Below are positions 21,975-33,186 of a stretch of 64,000 nucleotides of DNA, piece after piece (the first letter of the stretch is position 1; the number at the start of each line of letters is the position of its first letter). The translations under genes were made by a program, and so were the position numbers. The notes beneath the pieces were generated by a model. It searched no databases and was not told the origin of the DNA. It saw nothing but the letters and a program-made list of their open reading frames with translations. Location of the stretch: contig OZ014530.1 of assembly GCA_963966105.1 (NCBI GenBank), forward strand, positions 248,113,138-248,177,137, in the 5' to 3' direction. This stretch comes from Volucella zonaria. Taxonomy: Eukaryota; Arthropoda; Insecta; Diptera; Syrphidae.

Positions 21975-22388
21975 ATGGGGAACAAGTCAATCCATCTCTA
22001 TACAGATGGATCTAAAACCAATAGCGGGGTTGGTGGCGGTGTTTTCTCAGACATGCTAAATCTAAGCCTCTCTTTCCGTCTTCCAAATCACTGCAGCGTG
22101 TTTCAGGCGGAAATTTTGGCGATTAAAGAAGCTCTGTCCTGGCTGAAGAAAAACGTGATATCTGCAAAGGATATCCGCATCTTTTCGGATAGTCAGGCCG
22201 TTTTCAAATCCCTGGACTCAGTCTCACTAAATTCTAAAACCACCCTTAACTGCCGATCGTCTCTTATGGAGATGGCAGAGCAGTTCAACTTTCACCTCTG
22301 TTGGTTGCCGGGCCACAGAGACGTTCCAGGGAACTGTAGAGCCGACCAAAATTGGAACCACTCTACCTATTCTACCGGAAAAGGGTAG
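21975..22388 (+). pseudogene. RNase H domain of LOA-like copy a
   Basis: The open 137-residue frame has the RNase H order: IHLYTDGSKTNSGVGGGVF (first Asp), SVFQAEILAIKEAL (Glu), IRIFSDSQAVFKSL (second Asp) and LCWLPGHRDVPGN (His). The final NxxAD reads NCRADQNW, so the last aspartate survives. The domain degrades the RNA strand after first-strand synthesis. It is the best preserved RNase H in the window but has no intact RT upstream. Confidence 0.88.
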
Positions 22389-22870
22389 CATAGGTATCCC
22401 AATCGCTGCGTGCAAATGAATATTAAAGCTGAATGCCAATAAAAGAACAGACTTTAGGTGGACTGTTGGACCAACATGTCTAGCGACCAAATAAATCTGG
22501 CCAAAACTGGATCTGTATCGCTCTAAGTGTCTGATCCTTCTAAATAAGGAACATCTCAGCGCCATCATAGGTGTCATCACTAGACACTGCCTCATAGGCA
22601 AGCACGCAAGAAGGCTTGGCGCTTTTACAAATGATTTCTGCAGAAGCTGCATGGACGAGGAGGAAGAGGAGACAATCCAGAGAAGAAAACTTCACTTAGG
22701 AGCTTTCTTCTACAACGACCTAAACGATCTGAAAAATATAGACGTAAACAGTCTCCTACGCTTCGTCAGAAGCTCAAACTGGTTCCATCAGTAAGAGGAT
22801 CATAGATACACGTGGCATCACAATAGGCCAATAGGCCTAAGTGGGTTGGTATATCCAACAGCCACTCTTA

Positions 22871-22894
22871 CCTACCTACCTACCTACCTACCTA
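22871..22894 (+). repeat. (CCTA)6 tail of LOA-like copy a
   Basis: Six perfect CCTA units terminate the element's 3' UTR, a microsatellite tail as in other non-LTR families. They mark the 3' boundary. Confidence 0.85.
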
Positions 22895-23655
22895 ATATTC
22901 TGTCTTTGCTGTCCTTATTTCTCAAGCAACCACCAACTAGCATTGTTTGATGGTCCCATTCATTGATTAAGAAATCCTTATTTATGTCATTTGTTCACGG
23001 CTGAAGAGATTAACTCTGCTCCAAACGTCCGTTATGAGGTGGAATAAGCTGTTAAGTAAATACGTCATTGCTGCTTTCATCAGACTATTCCTGGCATGGC
23101 TTCCCCCACGAAACCTATCTCTTCTCGAGATGGACGGCACTCTCAAAGCGCGTCAAATATGTTATAGCTTTTTCCAGCTCAATTAACCGGATAACCATTA
23201 TTGGTTATGTGAACTATTGCTCAGTGGCTAATTTCCTTTCCACCTAATTAGATTATTAGTCGCATCTGTCACGTCCGATGTGTCATTCCGATCGTTGTCG
23301 AACCGATTAAACGTGTTTTCTATTGCTAATGACTGCCTACGGATTGGAGCGCGAATCAAGGTGTGGTTGGAATGTCATTTCTAGGAGACAACATGTCATC
23401 AGTTCGAATAATTTGATTCCAAGATAAATTTCGAAAAATAGCTGTATGACGCCAGTTAGTTACTCCCTCCTTTAGTGTTAGTTTAGTTTGGTGTTAGATG
23501 AAAACGATTTTTGAACTTTTTCAAAAGTCGGAAATGGAAATTCTAAAATTGGTACGAGTTTGCATTTTTGTAAATATTTACATTTCACATTGACTCACTC
23601 TTCAGTTCGCAGACACACCTGAAGCGCACGTAAAACCAGAGGAAGTTAGCAGAAA
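22895..23655. other. mostly unassigned; contains an 'F'-family fragment
   Basis: Bases about 23030-23165 (plus) match the F element at 61748-61935: atgaggtggaataagct and ctctcaaagcgcg-type words recur there. That sequence is the RT thumb/RNase H spacer of the RNase H-bearing non-LTR family. The remainder shows nothing I can assign. Confidence 0.55.
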
Positions 23656-23800
23656 ATGCTATTTCGATACCTGAGTCGAATTGGCAGATACGTGTTCGTT
23701 ATTTTGAATAAATTGTCGGAATTTTGCCCACTTAAAACTGGTGCCTTTCAGCCTGTCGATTCGAATTGTTTTAGAAAATCAAATGTCTGCGATACACGAG
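23656..23800 (+). CDS. weak candidate first exon
   Basis: The ATG at 23656 opens a frame of 48 codons reaching a good 5' splice site, ACGAG|GTGAGT, at 23800/23801, phase 1. A TCAGT initiator-like word lies about 50 bases upstream (near 23603). Without a splice the frame stays open to 23997 and becomes lysine-rich. The protein (MLFRYLSRIGRY...) is not recognised. Support is only start, frame and donor, so it could be chance. Confidence 0.2.
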
Positions 23801-23999
23801 GTGAGTTCTTAGCCATGCTGGGCGCACGAATCTTCGGTACTTACTCGAACAGAGTATCAGCGGAAACGACACGTTTTCGGTTTATTTACATTGAGGCCAA
23901 TCATGTTTTCGTTTTTCACACAAAGCCCAAAAAAAAGAGAAAGGAAACGGAGATCGATCAGAAAATTTCAAATGAAAAAAAACAAAAGAAAACATGAAA

Positions 24000-24879
24000 C
24001 GGAAAAATGTTGCCGGTACCTTGCAAATAGCCTCAAAAATTTGCGAGATTTTTTGAGTTTCTGAATTATGGATTTAAGGTGGCGAAATGTGAACACCTAC
24101 TCGAAAAATATTTCTATACGATAAGTGTTGAAATATTGATGCCCTCTCACTTAAGCGTTGGAAATAAGTGAGTCTTCCTACCGGCACCTACGAGTACAAG
24201 CTCTGTGTTCTAAATTGCAACTCGACAGAGTTAGAGTCGGTTTTGTATAACTGGTTTGGCGCTGTCTTCAGTGAATCAAAATGCTAAAAAAATAGCAACA
24301 ACCAGCTTTACGCAGCCCTGAAGGAAACAAAGAAAGAGGCTGCTCAGCAAGATCTAATAATTTTGGAAATCGCGGTTTGAGAAATCGGCATGAAAAAGGT
24401 GAACGAAAAAGGTCTACTCTCGCAATAGAATGGTAACGGGCGGCCTTTTGATTTCGGTTAGGTAAGGTTGAACTGGTTCTCAGTTGAGGTGCTTTAAACC
24501 AGTTGTAGGTCTGTAGTGATACCGATGATCTTTTTACAGCTTAAATCACAACATACAATAAGTTGTGACAGCCTAGGGAGAGCAATCTCATGAAGAAACA
24601 AGGCAGTCGTCCAGGAAGCACGCTACCGATTTTTCCTTCGCGGCTCTAGCAGAAATCATTCTGAGGAATACTCAATCACGGTGCGTGTCTTCCAAAAGCA
24701 CATCTTTGTCCCGTGATTAAGTTCGTGAGTTTGGAGATGTCTCTTCTCTTAAGGCTGACCCCCTGCGGAGACCCTGCAATGATTGATGAAAACACATTTC
24801 CGGATGCAGTGACATCAGCACGGAACCCGGGATGACTCGGCAAGTATAACCTGCATCCCACAGCAAGATCAATTCAATC
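24000..24879. other. unassigned; possible minus-strand non-LTR 3' end
   Basis: The word ggttaggtaaggtt near 24460, read on the minus strand, resembles the AACCTAACC tails of the LOA-like copies, so a minus-strand 3' end may start there. Coding is too eroded to confirm. A TACGAGTA octamer stands at 24189. Confidence 0.35.
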
Positions 24880-25110
24880 ATTTCCGAGGAAAAGATTTCC
24901 TTGGCTATTAAAAGCTTCTACCTGACTACGACATACTACTTGTCATCCTACAGAGAAAGCAAAACCTAACAACACCTAGGCTAGCGTCAATCTTCAGAAG
25001 CTGTTTAATACTAAACTACGTACCCTACTCATGGAGACGCGCTAGAGTGGTGTTCATATCGAAGGTAGGTAAACGCGGGCACCAGTCCTCGAAGGATTTC
25101 AGGTAATTTT
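24880..25110 (+). mobile_element. non-LTR RT fragment, N-terminal region
   Basis: The plus strand gives LASIFRSCLILNYVPYSWRRARVVF followed by SKVGKRGHQSSKDFR near 24985-25105 (quoted in two pieces across a frame), the WxxARVVFIPKxGK...DFR motif of LOA/I-type RT. Flanking coding is not recoverable. Confidence 0.65.
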
Positions 25111-25399
25111 CGGGAAACTTATAGAGATGTCATTTAGCCTGAGTTGGATGGCGCACCGTATCTTCACTCTTCTTGTGAAGGTCTGTATTGGCCGGATTGA
25201 CGCTAAAGCCAGAGTTGCTTTTCCAAGAGGAGATTCTGTCCAGAGTATATTGGAGAATGTTTAATGCTTAAGCTACCATTTCATATCCTGCATCCTGTAA
25301 GGTATGTTAAAGTTTCACTCTTTGTAAATTCCTTTTAATGAAACCTTTTAGTCTTCTGGAGAAAGATGAGTAAGCGCTTCAGTGATAAGCTACCTACAG

Positions 25400-27820
25400 T
25401 ACCATCACGTCAACGTCGATTGATGCGAGTGTAAGCCGGACATTTCCATAGATAGTGCACCACGGTGGCGTCATCACTTTCAAAGTAAGCATTGCGAGAT
25501 GTAGTATCACTTATGTCCAGTACATTTAAGTGTTTTGCAAAAGTGTAATGCCCTGTCACGATGGCAGTAAGCAACCAGCAGTCTTTCCTGCTGGAGGACA
25601 ACAGAAAGGCCGCTGACTTCCTAGAGATGTCGGGAAGCATTCGTTTGGTCTGCCTGCATCCGGGGGAGTTATGCCATCTGCAGTTGTGCTCATATGAGAC
25701 CAAACTGTCAATGGAAACCATAACCGAGGACCATAACATTGCCTGGCAAGTTCATCGGCGATTTTATTACCTGGGACCCAGAGAAGGATTTCTGAATTTA
25801 GCCTTCCGACTGCGTTCAGTGATCTTTTGCATTCTTGAACTAGTTTGAAAGTCATAAGAGGGTTCAGAAGCCCCTAAGCGCAGCTTGGTTGTCGTTACAA
25901 CTACAAATGCTTCGCCCCCTCCACCGGTTTTCCACAATATATTTCGCTGACATCAGGATTGCGTAAATCCCCGCTTGGAAGACAGATGTGAAATCGAACG
26001 TTGTCGTCCTCCAGAAATACACCAGCGGCATCGGTTTTGGAGCACTCCGTGAAGACCCGACTGCATTCCTTTCCTGGCTCAGATTCTGTCCGAAACCCGT
26101 CCTGGGCACAAGGGAGCCCATTTCGTAGTTTTTCCGCAACAGGAGTTCTGCTGTCATTGAATCGGACACCATGTCCATAAGGCAGCCGACGCGCAAGGTT
26201 ATTAAAGCTCCAGTGCGTGTTGTACCAAAAACCAATTCTTTTTAAATGGAAGATGGCCTTGAGAGTGCAGCCCATGATATGAATATCAAGAAGGAGCGAG
26301 ATTCATCAATGCGTCTAGAGCGGAGCCAGGAGTGCTGATGAAAGCCCCATGCATCGGAGACAAACCATTCTTTAGAGTCTGGCAAAAGTAAAAATCACGT
26401 ATTTTCGCGAGAGCTAATTCCACCAGAAAACCGACGCATAAGATTGCTTTTTGCAAAAAAGTTTGTTATCCAGGATGACACCCAAATACTCAGCTTGAAT
26501 GGTGATGCCTTTAAGCACTAGATAAGTCAGACCAGGCAGCTTCCTCCTTTTCGTAAAGAGAAACAACCTCAGTTTTGAGAGGATTGACTGAAAGCCCATC
26601 ACAAGTTCACCGGTCATCGTTAACTTCTGAGGCTGACTGCGCTACGTAAGACACTTCATCATCCTCATGTGCTTGTGCATAGAGCGCATTGAGCAGTGAG
26701 TCGACCAATATGCACCATAGCAGTGAAGACAGAATGCCGCCTTACGGGCAACTTCTGTTTACTCCCCCACCACATATTTTACCGCAGCCAGCATCTAAAA
26801 TCAATGTCCTATTCGCCAGTTATCCACAAAACTAGTGATTCGTCTACGCCGTGTTGTCTGGCCGAGTTGCACATGCGGTCAAAAGTTGCTTTGTCGAAAG
26901 CACCCTCAATGTTGATGAAAATGCCCAAGGCCTATTCCTTCCTGTCGAATGCGCCTACAATTCTGCCGAAGCAGATCTTCCGCGCTGGTAGGCGTGTTGC
27001 ATCGCCGACAGAGGACACTCTCACTGTTGGCCAAGGATTCGGTATGCATGCCAGTGCCAGGGTAACAGTGGAAATTCTCTTCAGAGTTGCCAGAAGCTGG
27101 TCTATACCGTTTTGTAACACAACTGTGTAAATACCATCGGTGCCAGGCCACTTGAAGCCATCAAAGGAAGCAACAGCTCGTTTAATGGCCTCATCTGTCA
27201 CAACAACCGATGAGATATACCAGCTATGTCGTGTTGTGTTATTCAGCTCAATAGCAGCTTCGTTAGGAGCTGGTTGTAAACTGATTCTGATTAGGCTACC
27301 AGGGAAGTGGGCCTCAAGGATCAGACGGAGAGTCCATACTTTCGACTCACTGCAGATGACATCAGATTTTCGGAGTGCTTCCAGCCTGGCTGGTCTTCTT
27401 CTTTCGAGAATTTTAACCAGCCTACTGATTTCACCGCCAGTTTCAATCTTATCGCCAAAGTCTATATAAGATGCACTCTTCGATACCCGAATGAGCTTCT
27501 TATATTCTTTTTGCTTCGATCTGTAAAAGTTCCAGTCTTTCTCCTGTGCAGATGAATTCTGGTTTTTTACGAAGGCACGAAGGTAAGCAGGTTGGCTTAC
27601 TAGCTGGACATGCCATCTCGAAACACTTAATGTGGGTGCCTTCCTCAATCTTTTGTTTTGTCCTGAGCTTAGGGTGAGCACTATTGTATTTGTCAAGCTC
27701 CTCATCAAATCGTTTGTTTTATGCGGATTCCTCCTCTTCAACAAGGTCGAGACCTCGCATCCGATTCTGAATTCGATGTATCTATGGTCTGATATACAGA
27801 TCTCCGATAGTATTTTCTAG
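25400..27820 (-). mobile_element. 'F'-family RNase H-bearing non-LTR retrotransposon, minus copy
   Basis: Read on the minus strand from 27820: the end of the endonuclease (SDHRYIEF near 27790), a linker, RT start (AIKRAVASFDGFKWPGTDGIY near 27125-27190), later RT (LSVNPLKTEVV-like near 26570, GITIQAEYLGVILDNKLF near 26455-26510), RNase H (SVFQAGIYAI near 25965, DNQAALRGF near 25870), NKIADELARQ near 25735-25765 and a CCHC-type tail (LTGHYTF, ISDTTSRNA, 25480-25560). The PQGG and YADD boxes are lost. The family is related to but distinct from the LOA-like copies, and matches 60480-62960 in the opposite orientation. Confidence 0.8.
26932..27744 (-). pseudogene. RT N-terminal and linker region of the 'F' element
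   Basis: The longest frame in the window (270 codons) spans the linker between endonuclease and RT and the first RT motif, FDGFKWPGTDGIYTVVLQ, followed by RISTVTLALACIPNPW. In related elements this leads into VxxVFIPKxG, but here the frame passes into the wrong register (SSVGDATRL...), so a frameshift falls near 27020. The ATG at 27742 is internal to the original ORF2, not its start. Confidence 0.75.
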
Positions 27821-27949
27821 CACCTTGGCACCCGTGAGGAGGCTTAAATCGCAAGGACTCAACTGACTACGGTCGGCTGAGGAGTGGCGAACCGAAAACT
27901 GCCAAACATGATTCAAGTGGTGGTGTGAGCATATAACAAACCGTGTCGA

Positions 27950-30299
27950 AGGCTGCAAGGTTGAGGGTCAAACAAAAAGTGAACGAGCAGATAAACCTGC
28001 ACCACAGTGGAGTACATCACCAGACAGGACCACACAGCCGTACTTACACAAGAGCCCTGGATCAATAAGGACAACAAGATCCAGGGTCTTAGGCTGCAAA
28101 ATCGCGAGAAGGCAAGATCAGGACCTGTATCCTTATCAAAAACCGAATAGAGGCATTTATTTTGAATAATCACAGCTCAGGAGATCTGACAGCGGCAACC
28201 TGCGGAAGGGAGTGCGGCAAACCACTGTGTCTGACCTCGGCCTACTTCCCGTATGATTCCGAGGTAGTGATCTCGGAGAAGCTAAAGAGCTTGGCAAGGC
28301 AGAAAAATTGGATGCTGGTACTAGGCTGTGACGCAAACGCATACATTCAAAATAGGGAAGCGGTGATATCAACCGAACACGTGAGTCTTCCAACCTCAAT
28401 ATTTGTAACAGAGGAAATTCAGACACTTTTGTGGTGAAAAATAGGCAGGAGATGATAGGTATCACCTTTGCTACAAATACAGAAGGGTTAGAAATATAGC
28501 AATGGAGAGTAGCCGACGGACACCTAACAGGGCTCAACCGGTATAATAGGGAAATAGGTTTAAAAAAGAGGTCAGAAAACTCTATAATAGGGCGAAGCTT
28601 TTCAGTAGCAACGGTATGAGTACTACGAATGTAAGAAACAATTCAAGTACCTAGTCAGAGAGTTAAAAAGGGCTTCATGGCAGAAGTACTGCGAATCTAT
28701 CGCGGTAACAGACGCGGCTTCGAGGTTACGCAAAATGCTTTCAAAGCTACCTCAGGAAAAGTGACGGAACCTGGGCTGAAAGTAGCCAAGAGGTTCTGGC
28801 AACACTGATGGAAACCCACTTTTCGAGATCCACAATATTGATCTCTCTCTCTCTCTCTGGAGAGGAAATAGGTGTTCTTGTAAATAGAAGAAATTACGGT
28901 GGGCAATTCAGTCCCTCAAACCGTAAAAATCTCCCGGTCCCGATGGTATTCTACCGATCATGCTACAGAAAGCACCGGAGGTAGCAATCGAAAAAATTCT
29001 GGAACTTCTTAGACACAGTCTAAAAATAGGATACATTCTAATAGCTGGGAGGGAAGTTTTTATACCTAAAGCTGGCGAACAGGGGCATATAACAGCAAAA
29101 GATTTCAGACCAATAAGTCTGTCATCCTTTATGCTTAAAACCCTGGAGCGATTATTAGAGATTCACATTTGAAAAGATGAAGTAATGGCTTTTTGACTGT
29201 GTCACATAAATGAAAGAAAAATCTGTAGAAACCGCTCTGCATGAGGCGGTGGGCAAAATAGAGAAGAGTCAACACTTCGGTGAGTTTGCGATGGCGGCCT
29301 TCCTCAATATTGAAGGAGCCTTCAATAATGTGGAGTGCACCGCCATTAAAAATGAGGCTAACATTGAACATGGCATTACAAACTAAGTTTGCAACATGCT
29401 TGGAAGGAGGAAAATAAACTGTTCCATTGTGCAAAGCACGGTCAGAATGTCCGTAACCAGCGGAACCACTCAGGGTGGAGAGCCATATCTTCACGCCTGT
29501 GGGAATTGGTTATCAATGACATCCTCAAAAATGTTACTGCAATGGGTATAAGTTCAACGGCATACGTTGATGACGTGGTCATAATAGTGTAGGGAAAATA
29601 CTTAAAAATTTTAAGCGACATTATGGAGGTTGCCTTGCAGACGATCAGCACGTGGGCAAAATGCTATGGTCTCAAGGCCAACCCTTCCAAAACGGAATTG
29701 GTTCTTTTTACCAGTGAGTACAACATACCGCAATTCAAATTCCTAAAACTCAACGGAGTATAATTGTCCCTCTCGGACAGCGCGAAGTATCTGGGTGCAA
29801 TTCTGGACTAAAAACTGAATTGGAATCTTAACGTAGCGGGAAGAACCAAAAAGGCATGAAAAGCTCTATTTATCTGCAAAAGAACGGTAGGAAAAATTTG
29901 GGGCTTAAAACCGGCTATGGTGTACTGGCTGTATGCGGTGGTGGTAAGACCCATACTTACATACGGCGCACTCGTATGGTGGAAAGCAACAAACAAGAGA
30001 ATGGTCTATAGAAAATTAGTTGCGGTTCAAAGAACGGCTTCCATAGCCATTACAGGTGCGCTCCGTACCACGCCTACGGCAACACTGGAAACCCTTTTGC
30101 ACTTAGCACCGCTTGATTTACAGATCAAAAAACTTGCTGGCAGTGCGATACGACTCACTAATTTGCGCCAATTCAAGAGCAGTAGTAGTTTCGGACACGG
30201 CATGGTCCTAACAGGTCTACTGCCAGGCAATCCAACTCTAACGGTTAAAATTCCTTCCTTGGTCGACTTCGACATCCCGTATGATATAATATGGGTCTA
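27950..30299 (+). mobile_element. LOA/I-like non-LTR copy c, 5' part (interrupted)
   Basis: The endonuclease starts near 27955 (HHSG- and QEPWIN-type words near 28045) and continues with SAYFPYDSEVV near 28235 and GCDANAY near 28326. The RT has FRPISLSSFMLKTLERLLE near 29105-29165, FLNIEGAFNNV near 29295-29328, a YVDD box at 29563-29574 and a long intact thumb from 29917 to 30290 (VVRPILTYGALVWW). It is the same family as 10696-12217, but this copy keeps the endonuclease and the palm motif. A (CT)n tract and several stops interrupt it. Coding breaks at about 30293 and resumes at 33187 after a mariner and an RTE fragment. Confidence 0.87.
28842..28858. repeat. (TC)8 microsatellite
   Basis: Seventeen bases of alternating T and C lie inside the RT linker of the LOA-like copy, a slippage product that adds to its frame damage. 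Confidence 0.8.
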
Positions 30300-31556
30300 T
30301 AACTTAATTCGCGCGGTTTGATAAGAGATGGCGCAACTTGTATTATTCCATTGTTATTATGCCATTGGAACATGCGTTGGAAAGCTACTGTCATTGTACG
30401 TCATTTCAGTATACGCCATTCATTTGAAGCGTAAACAACAATAATTTTTTTTCACTCAAATATGTCGAACTTTGTGCCTGAAAAAGTGTTTTTGCGGGGA
30501 GTTCTTCTTCATGAAGAAAACTGCTGCCGAAAGTCATCGTATTTTGGTGGAAGTTTATGATGAACATGCGCTAGCTGAGCGAACGTGCCAAAAGTGGTTT
30601 GCACGATTTAAAACTAGTGATTTTGGCTTGGAAGACGATGAACGTTCTGGTCAGCCAAAAAAGTTTGAAGATGAAGAACTGGAAGCATTACTCTATGAAG
30701 ATTGTTGCCAAACACAAGAAGAGCTCGCAGAATTTTTGGGTGTCACTCAAGCAGCCGTTTCAAAACATTTAAAAGCAGCTGGATATATTCAAAAGCAAGG
30801 AAATTGGGTTCCACATGAACTCAAGCCGAGAGACGTCGAAAGGGGGTTTTGCATGTCCGAAATGCTGCTGGAACGCCACAAAAGCAAGTCATTTTTGCAT
30901 CGGATTGTTACTGGTGATGAAAAATGGATCCATTACGACAACCCCAAGCGCAAAAAATCATATGTGAAACCCGGCCAACCAGCCAAATCAACGGCAAAGC
31001 CGAATATCCATGGCGCGAAGATAATGCTCTGTATTTGGTGGGATCAGATGGGTGTGCTGTAATATGAGCTGCTAAAACTGGGTAAAACCATCAATAGACA
31101 ACTCTACCGAACACAGTTAATCCGTTTGAAGAGAGCAGTGGCCGAAAAACGCCCGGAATATGCGACCAGATACGAGGCAATAATTTTCCATCATGACAAC
31201 GCTCGGCCCCACGTCGCTATTCCGGTTAAGAACTATTTGGAAAACAGTGGATGGGAAGTCTTACCCCACTCGTCTTATATCCCAGACCTTGCCCCTTCTG
31301 ACTACCATTTGTTCCGGTCGATGCAGAACGCCCTCACTGAAATACGGTTCACATCAGAGCAGAATATCAAAAATCGGCTTGATTCATTCTTGGCTGCCAA
31401 GCCGGCGCAGTTCTTCTGAGATGGGATCCACAAATTGCCAGAAAGATGGGAAAAAGTCATAGCTTCAGATGGGCAATACTTTGAATAATACTATTGTACA
31501 TGTTTTTCTTAAATAAACGTTAAAATTTTGAAAAAAAAACCGCACAAATTAAGTTA
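30300..31556 (+). mobile_element. mariner (DD34D) transposon, complete, nearly intact
   Basis: Terminal inverted repeats are visible. The left end TAACTTAATTCGCGCGGTTT at 30300 and the reverse complement of the right end TAACTTAATTTGTGCGGTTT at 31556 differ at two positions over 20 bases. TA duplications lie at 30298-30299 and 31557-31558. Length is 1,257 bases, normal for mariner. It sits at the left junction between the LOA-like copy and an RTE fragment. It is the youngest-looking element here: only one frameshift and two stop codons break the transposase. Confidence 0.93.
30462..31488 (+). pseudogene. mariner transposase with three lesions
   Basis: The start MSNFVPEKVFLRGVLLHE at 30462 is followed by a frameshift near 30505. 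The second frame carries the helix-turn-helix domain (CQKWFARFKTSDFGLEDDERSG and QTQEELAEFLGVTQAAVS, in separate stretches), WVPHEL and the first catalytic aspartate in IVTGDEKW near 30905. A TAA at 31060 replaces a tyrosine. The second and third aspartates are in FHHDNARPH near 31190 and PDLAPSDYHLF near 31285-31315, with 34 residues between. TGA at 31417 replaces a tryptophan near the C-terminus, which ends SDGQYFE at 31485. The sequence is nearest the mauritiana/mellifera-type mariners, unlike the irritans-type copies at 5438 and 14550. Confidence 0.92.
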
Positions 31557-31559
31557 TAT

Positions 31560-33186
31560 ATATAAAAATGGAACTGGCCCTGGGGGCTGTGCCGCCGAGG
31601 TAATTCCCCGGCGATGGAAAACATATGTAGCTACGAAGTTACAGCAAACCTCTAATGCGGACGGATCTACTGTTGACAACCCCTGCAAAAGAAACAAGGA
31701 CAACGAACTTTGGATCTGCACATGAAATGTGAGACCCCTTCATAGGCCACGAGCTGCCGAACAACTAGCGGAGGTGTTGGACTACTGCAAAGCAGATATT
31801 ACCGCCATCCAAGAAATGCGATGGGATGGGCCGGACAAAAAGAGGATGAAAAACTGCGACATCTACTACGGCGATTGTTATCGATGGCAAAAGCAGCGCC
31901 TATTTAGCATTTTAGAAGCGGACTTAGGCTAGAAGTCTTTAGTTTCCTGCACGCTGACGAGCGTTTCGTAGGAATCCGTAATAAGGCAAAATTTGCCAAA
32001 GTCAGCCTCATTTGCCCGCATGCCCCCGCATAAGTGAAAGACAACGAAACCAAAGATGGCGTCTACGAGCTCCTGGACAAAAGTTACAAGCAGTGCCCTA
32101 GCCACGACATTCCAATTGTCCTCGGCGATTTTAATGTAAAGCTAGGAAGAGAGGGCATCTATCTTAGTACTGTTGGAAGTATAGCCTGCATGACACCTGC
32201 CTCGGGACGAAACATTATCGTAGCTAGCATGCAGTTCCCACATCTCGATATTCACAAGGGGAGTCGGAGAATTCCCGATCAATCAACCGTCAACCAGAAT
32301 GACCACATTGCTATCGACGCGAGGCACTCCTATGGATATCCGAACGTTCAGAGGGGTTTACTTCGACTGAGACCATTACCTTGTTGTAGCCAAGGTACGG
32401 TTGCGGATATCCCGAATATCGCAAAGGCTAATATGTTACATACTGTGAGTAAGTCCGACGTTGGAATACTTAATCGCAAGAGATCGGCAAATCCTTTTCC
32501 GTTCGAGTCTACTTTCAGAGGCCCTATGCCACCAAGTATCGAAGACCAGTGGTAACATTGCCAAGAACCCAACAGAAATGCCGCTTCGACCACCATAACG
32601 AAACCCCTGGTTTGACGAAAAGTGCCGGCAACCACATGCAGTTAAGCAAGAGGCATACAAAGCGGTATTGCATAGAATGACAAGAGCTGCTGATGAGTGA
32701 TGAGCTCTACGAGCAGAAGAGGAGAGACGGAAAAGAAGGAGCACGAGAAGTGCGCCTTCGGCGAAATTGAGAAATGCTGCTCCAGAAATTGAGGTTCATC
32801 AAAAGGTAAAGAAAACACGGATACAAGCCCCGAGCCGAAGCCAGTAGAGACGAACCAGGTAACATCGTAGTAGAGTCGCAGTCGATGCTGAAGATTTGGA
32901 AGAGCATTTCTGTAGACTGTATAACGGTGATGACGAATCAAATACCACTGTCAGGCAGAATGAACCTTTCAACCTGGACAATGTAGACCAACAATTCTGT
33001 CCACCCAACCTGGATGAAGTGAAGATAGTCATATTTAAGCTAGGTCCAACAAAGCTCCTGGGGCAGAACTCCTGACTTGATAAGGAGCATACATCAGCTC
33101 ATTTGTAAAATATGGGTGGTCGAAAGTATGCTCGATGAATGGAACCTCAGCATTGTTTGACCTGTCCTCAAGAGAGGAAACTCTAT
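31560..33186 (+). mobile_element. RTE-like non-LTR retrotransposon copy 1, 3'-truncated
   Basis: The 5' region (from about 31570) leads into an endonuclease: LWICT near 31711, ITAIQEMRWDGP near 31800-31835 with the catalytic glutamate, HDIPIVLGDFNVKLG near 32105-32150 and NDHIAIDARHS near 32300-32330. The linker has ELYEQKRRD near 32702. RT begins with FNLDNVDQQFCPPN near 32970-33010 and reaches CKIWVVESMLDEWNLSIV near 33105-33160. It stops there: no palm, YADD or TAAG tail. Frames change about six times. The absence of the 3' half is unusual, because these elements normally lose their 5' ends. Confidence 0.83.

Larger units (their letters stand above)
19600..22894 (+). mobile_element. LOA-like non-LTR retrotransposon copy a, nearly full span with internal deletions
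   Basis: This element shows the whole layout: an ORF1 remnant, endonuclease (20185-20927), RT (about 21185-21872), RNase H (21975-22388), a CCHC finger (near 22560-22680), a C-terminal FVRSSNWFHQ-type end near 22790, a short 3' UTR and a CCTA tail. RNase H after RT and a GCDANAHH endonuclease motif place it in the LOA or a neighbouring clade. The RT palm between AYCKG and VLSPLL is deleted (near 21630), so the first catalytic aspartate block and the PQGG motif are gone. At least five frameshifts are visible. Confidence 0.88.

Noticed and set aside
26932..27744. 270-codon frame as an intact host gene
   Set aside because: Contains an RT start motif (FDGFKWPGTDGIY) and continues the order of a decayed non-LTR element; also present in part at 60480-62960.
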